From positions 1 through 7,956 of the forward strand of contig JAUYFZ010000152.1 of NCBI GenBank assembly GCA_030689585.1: DNA of 7,956 nt, given 5' to 3'. Numbering within the stretch: position 1 is the stretch's first letter; each line of letters begins with the position of its first letter. The notes under the pieces are model-generated. The model saw only the letters and a list, made by a program, of their open reading frames with translations. It did no database searches and was not told the origin of the DNA. This document shows positions 6,618 to 7,956 of this stretch, piece after piece. Origin of the DNA: Rhodocyclaceae bacterium. GTDB lineage: Bacteria > Pseudomonadota > Gammaproteobacteria > Burkholderiales > Rhodocyclaceae. Made by a program: the position numbers and the translations under genes.

Positions 6618-7956
6618 ATGCTCGACCATCTGACCCAACGACTTTCCCGTGTTGTTAAAACCCTGCGCGGCACGGCGCGTTTGACTGAAGACAACATCCA
6701 GGACATGTTGCGCGAAGTGCGCATGGCTTTGCTGGAGGCCGATGCCGCGTTGCCGGTCATTAAGGATTTCATCGCTCGCGTCAAAGAAAAGGCACTGGGT
6801 CAGGATGTTATCGGTTCGCTCACCCCTGGGCAGGCATTGATCGGGGTGGTGCATCGGGAACTGACCGCGTTGATGGGCGGCGGGGGCGATCGTGGATCGG
6901 AAGGGCTTAATCTGGCGACGACACCGCCTGCCGTGATCCTGATGGCGGGTTTGCAGGGGGCTGGCAAGACCACCACCACGGCCAAGCTGGGCAAGTGGTT
7001 GAAGGAGCGGCAGAAGAAAAAGGTGATGGCGGTGAGTTGCGACGTGTATCGTCCGGCGGCTATTGAGCAGTTAAAGGCGGTGTGCGCACAAGCCAACATC
7101 GAATTCTTTCCTTCTACGCCCGACCAGAAGCCGGCCGATATTGCGGCGGCCGCGTTGGATTATGCGAAGAAACATTACATCGACGTGTTGTTTGTCGATA
7201 CGGCGGGGCGGTTGGCGATTGATACCGCCATGATGGCGGAAATACGCGAACTTCACGCGTTGATGAAACCCATTGAAACGTTGTTCGTCGTGGATGCCAT
7301 GATGGGGCAAGATGCCGTGAATACGGCGCGAACGTTCAATGAAGTCCTGCCCTTGACGGGTATTGTTCTGACAAAACTGGATGGCGATTCCCGTGGGGGG
7401 GCGGCGTTATCGGTGCGCCATATCACGGGGAAACCGATCAAGTTTGTTGGAGTGGGCGAAAAGCTCACGGGCATTGAAGCGTTTGATCCCGAACGCATGG
7501 CCAGTCGCATTTTGGGCATGGGCGATATTCTGGGGTTGGTGGAAGAAGCCCAGCGAGGATTCGATCAGGAAAAGGCGCAGGATTTCGCCCGTAAAATGAA
7601 GTCGGGCAAGGGGTTTGACTTGAACGATTTCAGGGAACAGATCGGCCAAATGAGAAAGATGGGCGGGCTGTCCGGGTTGTTGGACAAGCTGCCGACACAA
7701 CTGGCGGCGGCGGCGCAAAAAGCAGGGGGGCAGGCGGATGACAAGGCACTTCGGCGTACGGAAGGTATCATTTGTTCCATGACACTCATCGAGCGCAGGA
7801 AGCCGGAAATCATCAAGGCTTCCCGTAAGCGTCGCATCGCCACGGGGGCGGGGGTGCCGGTGCAGGAAGTTAACAAGTTATTGAATCAATTCGAGCAGAT
7901 GCAAAAAATGATGAAACAATTCAAGGGAGGCGGTATGGCGAAAATGATGCGCGGCA
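6618..7956 (+). CDS. ffh: Signal recognition particle protein Ffh (3' end outside window)
   Basis: The SRP54-type GTPase that, with 4.5S RNA, binds signal sequences of nascent membrane proteins and docks with FtsY. The frame is open from ATG 6618 to the window edge: 446 codons, close to the 453 of E. coli Ffh, so only a short tail is missing. The N domain is residues 1-~90. The G domain has P-loop GLQGAGKTTTT (111-121), DVYRPAA (142-148), DTAGR (194-198) and TKLDGDSRGGAA (252-263). The M domain from about 300 carries the RNA-binding region SMTLIERRKPEII (387-399), then SRKRRIATGAG, and a Met-rich end (QMQKMMKQF, MAKMMRG). The start fits the family's MLDxLTxRL. No good Shine-Dalgarno is visible. 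Its promoter must lie in or beside the divergent ypjD-like gene. Confidence 0.97.
   Translation, partial: MLDHLTQRLSRVVKTLRGTARLTEDNIQDMLREVRMALLEADAALPVIKDFIARVKEKALGQDVIGSLTPGQALIGVVHRELTALMGGGGDRGSEGLNLATTPPAVILMAGLQGAGKTTTTAKLGKWLKERQKKKVMAVSCDVYRPAAIEQLKAVCAQANIEFFPSTPDQKPADIAAAALDYAKKHYIDVLFVDTAGRLAIDTAMMAEIRELHALMKPIETLFVVDAMMGQDAVNTARTFNEVLPLTGIVLTKLDGDSRGGAALSVRHITGKPIKFVGVGEKLTGIEAFDPERMASRILGMGDILGLVEEAQRGFDQEKAQDFARKMKSGKGFDLNDFREQIGQMRKMGGLSGLLDKLPTQLAAAAQKAGGQADDKALRRTEGIICSMTLIERRKPEIIKASRKRRIATGAGVPVQEVNKLLNQFEQMQKMMKQFKGGGMAKMMRG

Noticed and set aside
6591..6854. Minus-strand frame as the missing N-terminal half of YpjD
   Set aside because: The translation is polar (MHHPDQCLPRGERTD) with no membrane segments; it is an antisense shadow of ffh.

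Overview
The window reads as core chromosome of a proteobacterium, most likely a gammaproteobacterium. PilD is close to the Pseudomonas type. The order FmdB family - DUF502 - aspS, and ffh divergent from a ypjD-like gene, are familiar gamma/betaproteobacterial arrangements. Base composition is moderately GC-rich by eye. I do not attempt a genus.

Layout. Positions 1-145 are non-coding and carry fragments of a G/C-rich repeat. From 146 to 6581 every supported gene is on the minus strand, so transcription runs right to left. The right-hand block, 6581 down to 2588, is very compact: a short ypjD-like cytochrome c assembly-family membrane protein, the type IV prepilin peptidase PilD, an FmdB-family zinc ribbon protein, a DUF502 membrane protein and aspartyl-tRNA synthetase. 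Junctions are a TAA directly abutting a GTG start, a 30-bp gap, a 4-bp ATGA overlap and a 28-bp overlap, so these five are probably one operon. A 347-bp gene-free stretch (2241-2587) follows, filled with hairpins, a 30-bp-period repeat and 15-bp direct repeats. Next come a retropepsin-like aspartic protease and a TviB-type UDP-N-acetylhexosamine 6-dehydrogenase, joined by an ATGA overlap, and finally an H-NS-like nucleoid protein with its own candidate promoter. On the plus strand, ffh (signal recognition particle GTPase) starts at 6618 and runs off the right edge with 446 codons visible.

The genes cover several jobs: protein targeting (Ffh), type IV pilin/pseudopilin maturation (PilD), translation (AspRS, predicted non-discriminating), surface polysaccharide precursor synthesis (TviB-like) and nucleoid organisation (H-NS-like). 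I see no convincing new multi-gene system. The points that most deserve a second look are the structured repeat block with parS-like repeats at the 3' end of aspS, the half-length YpjD next to ffh, and the protease-dehydrogenase gene pair.
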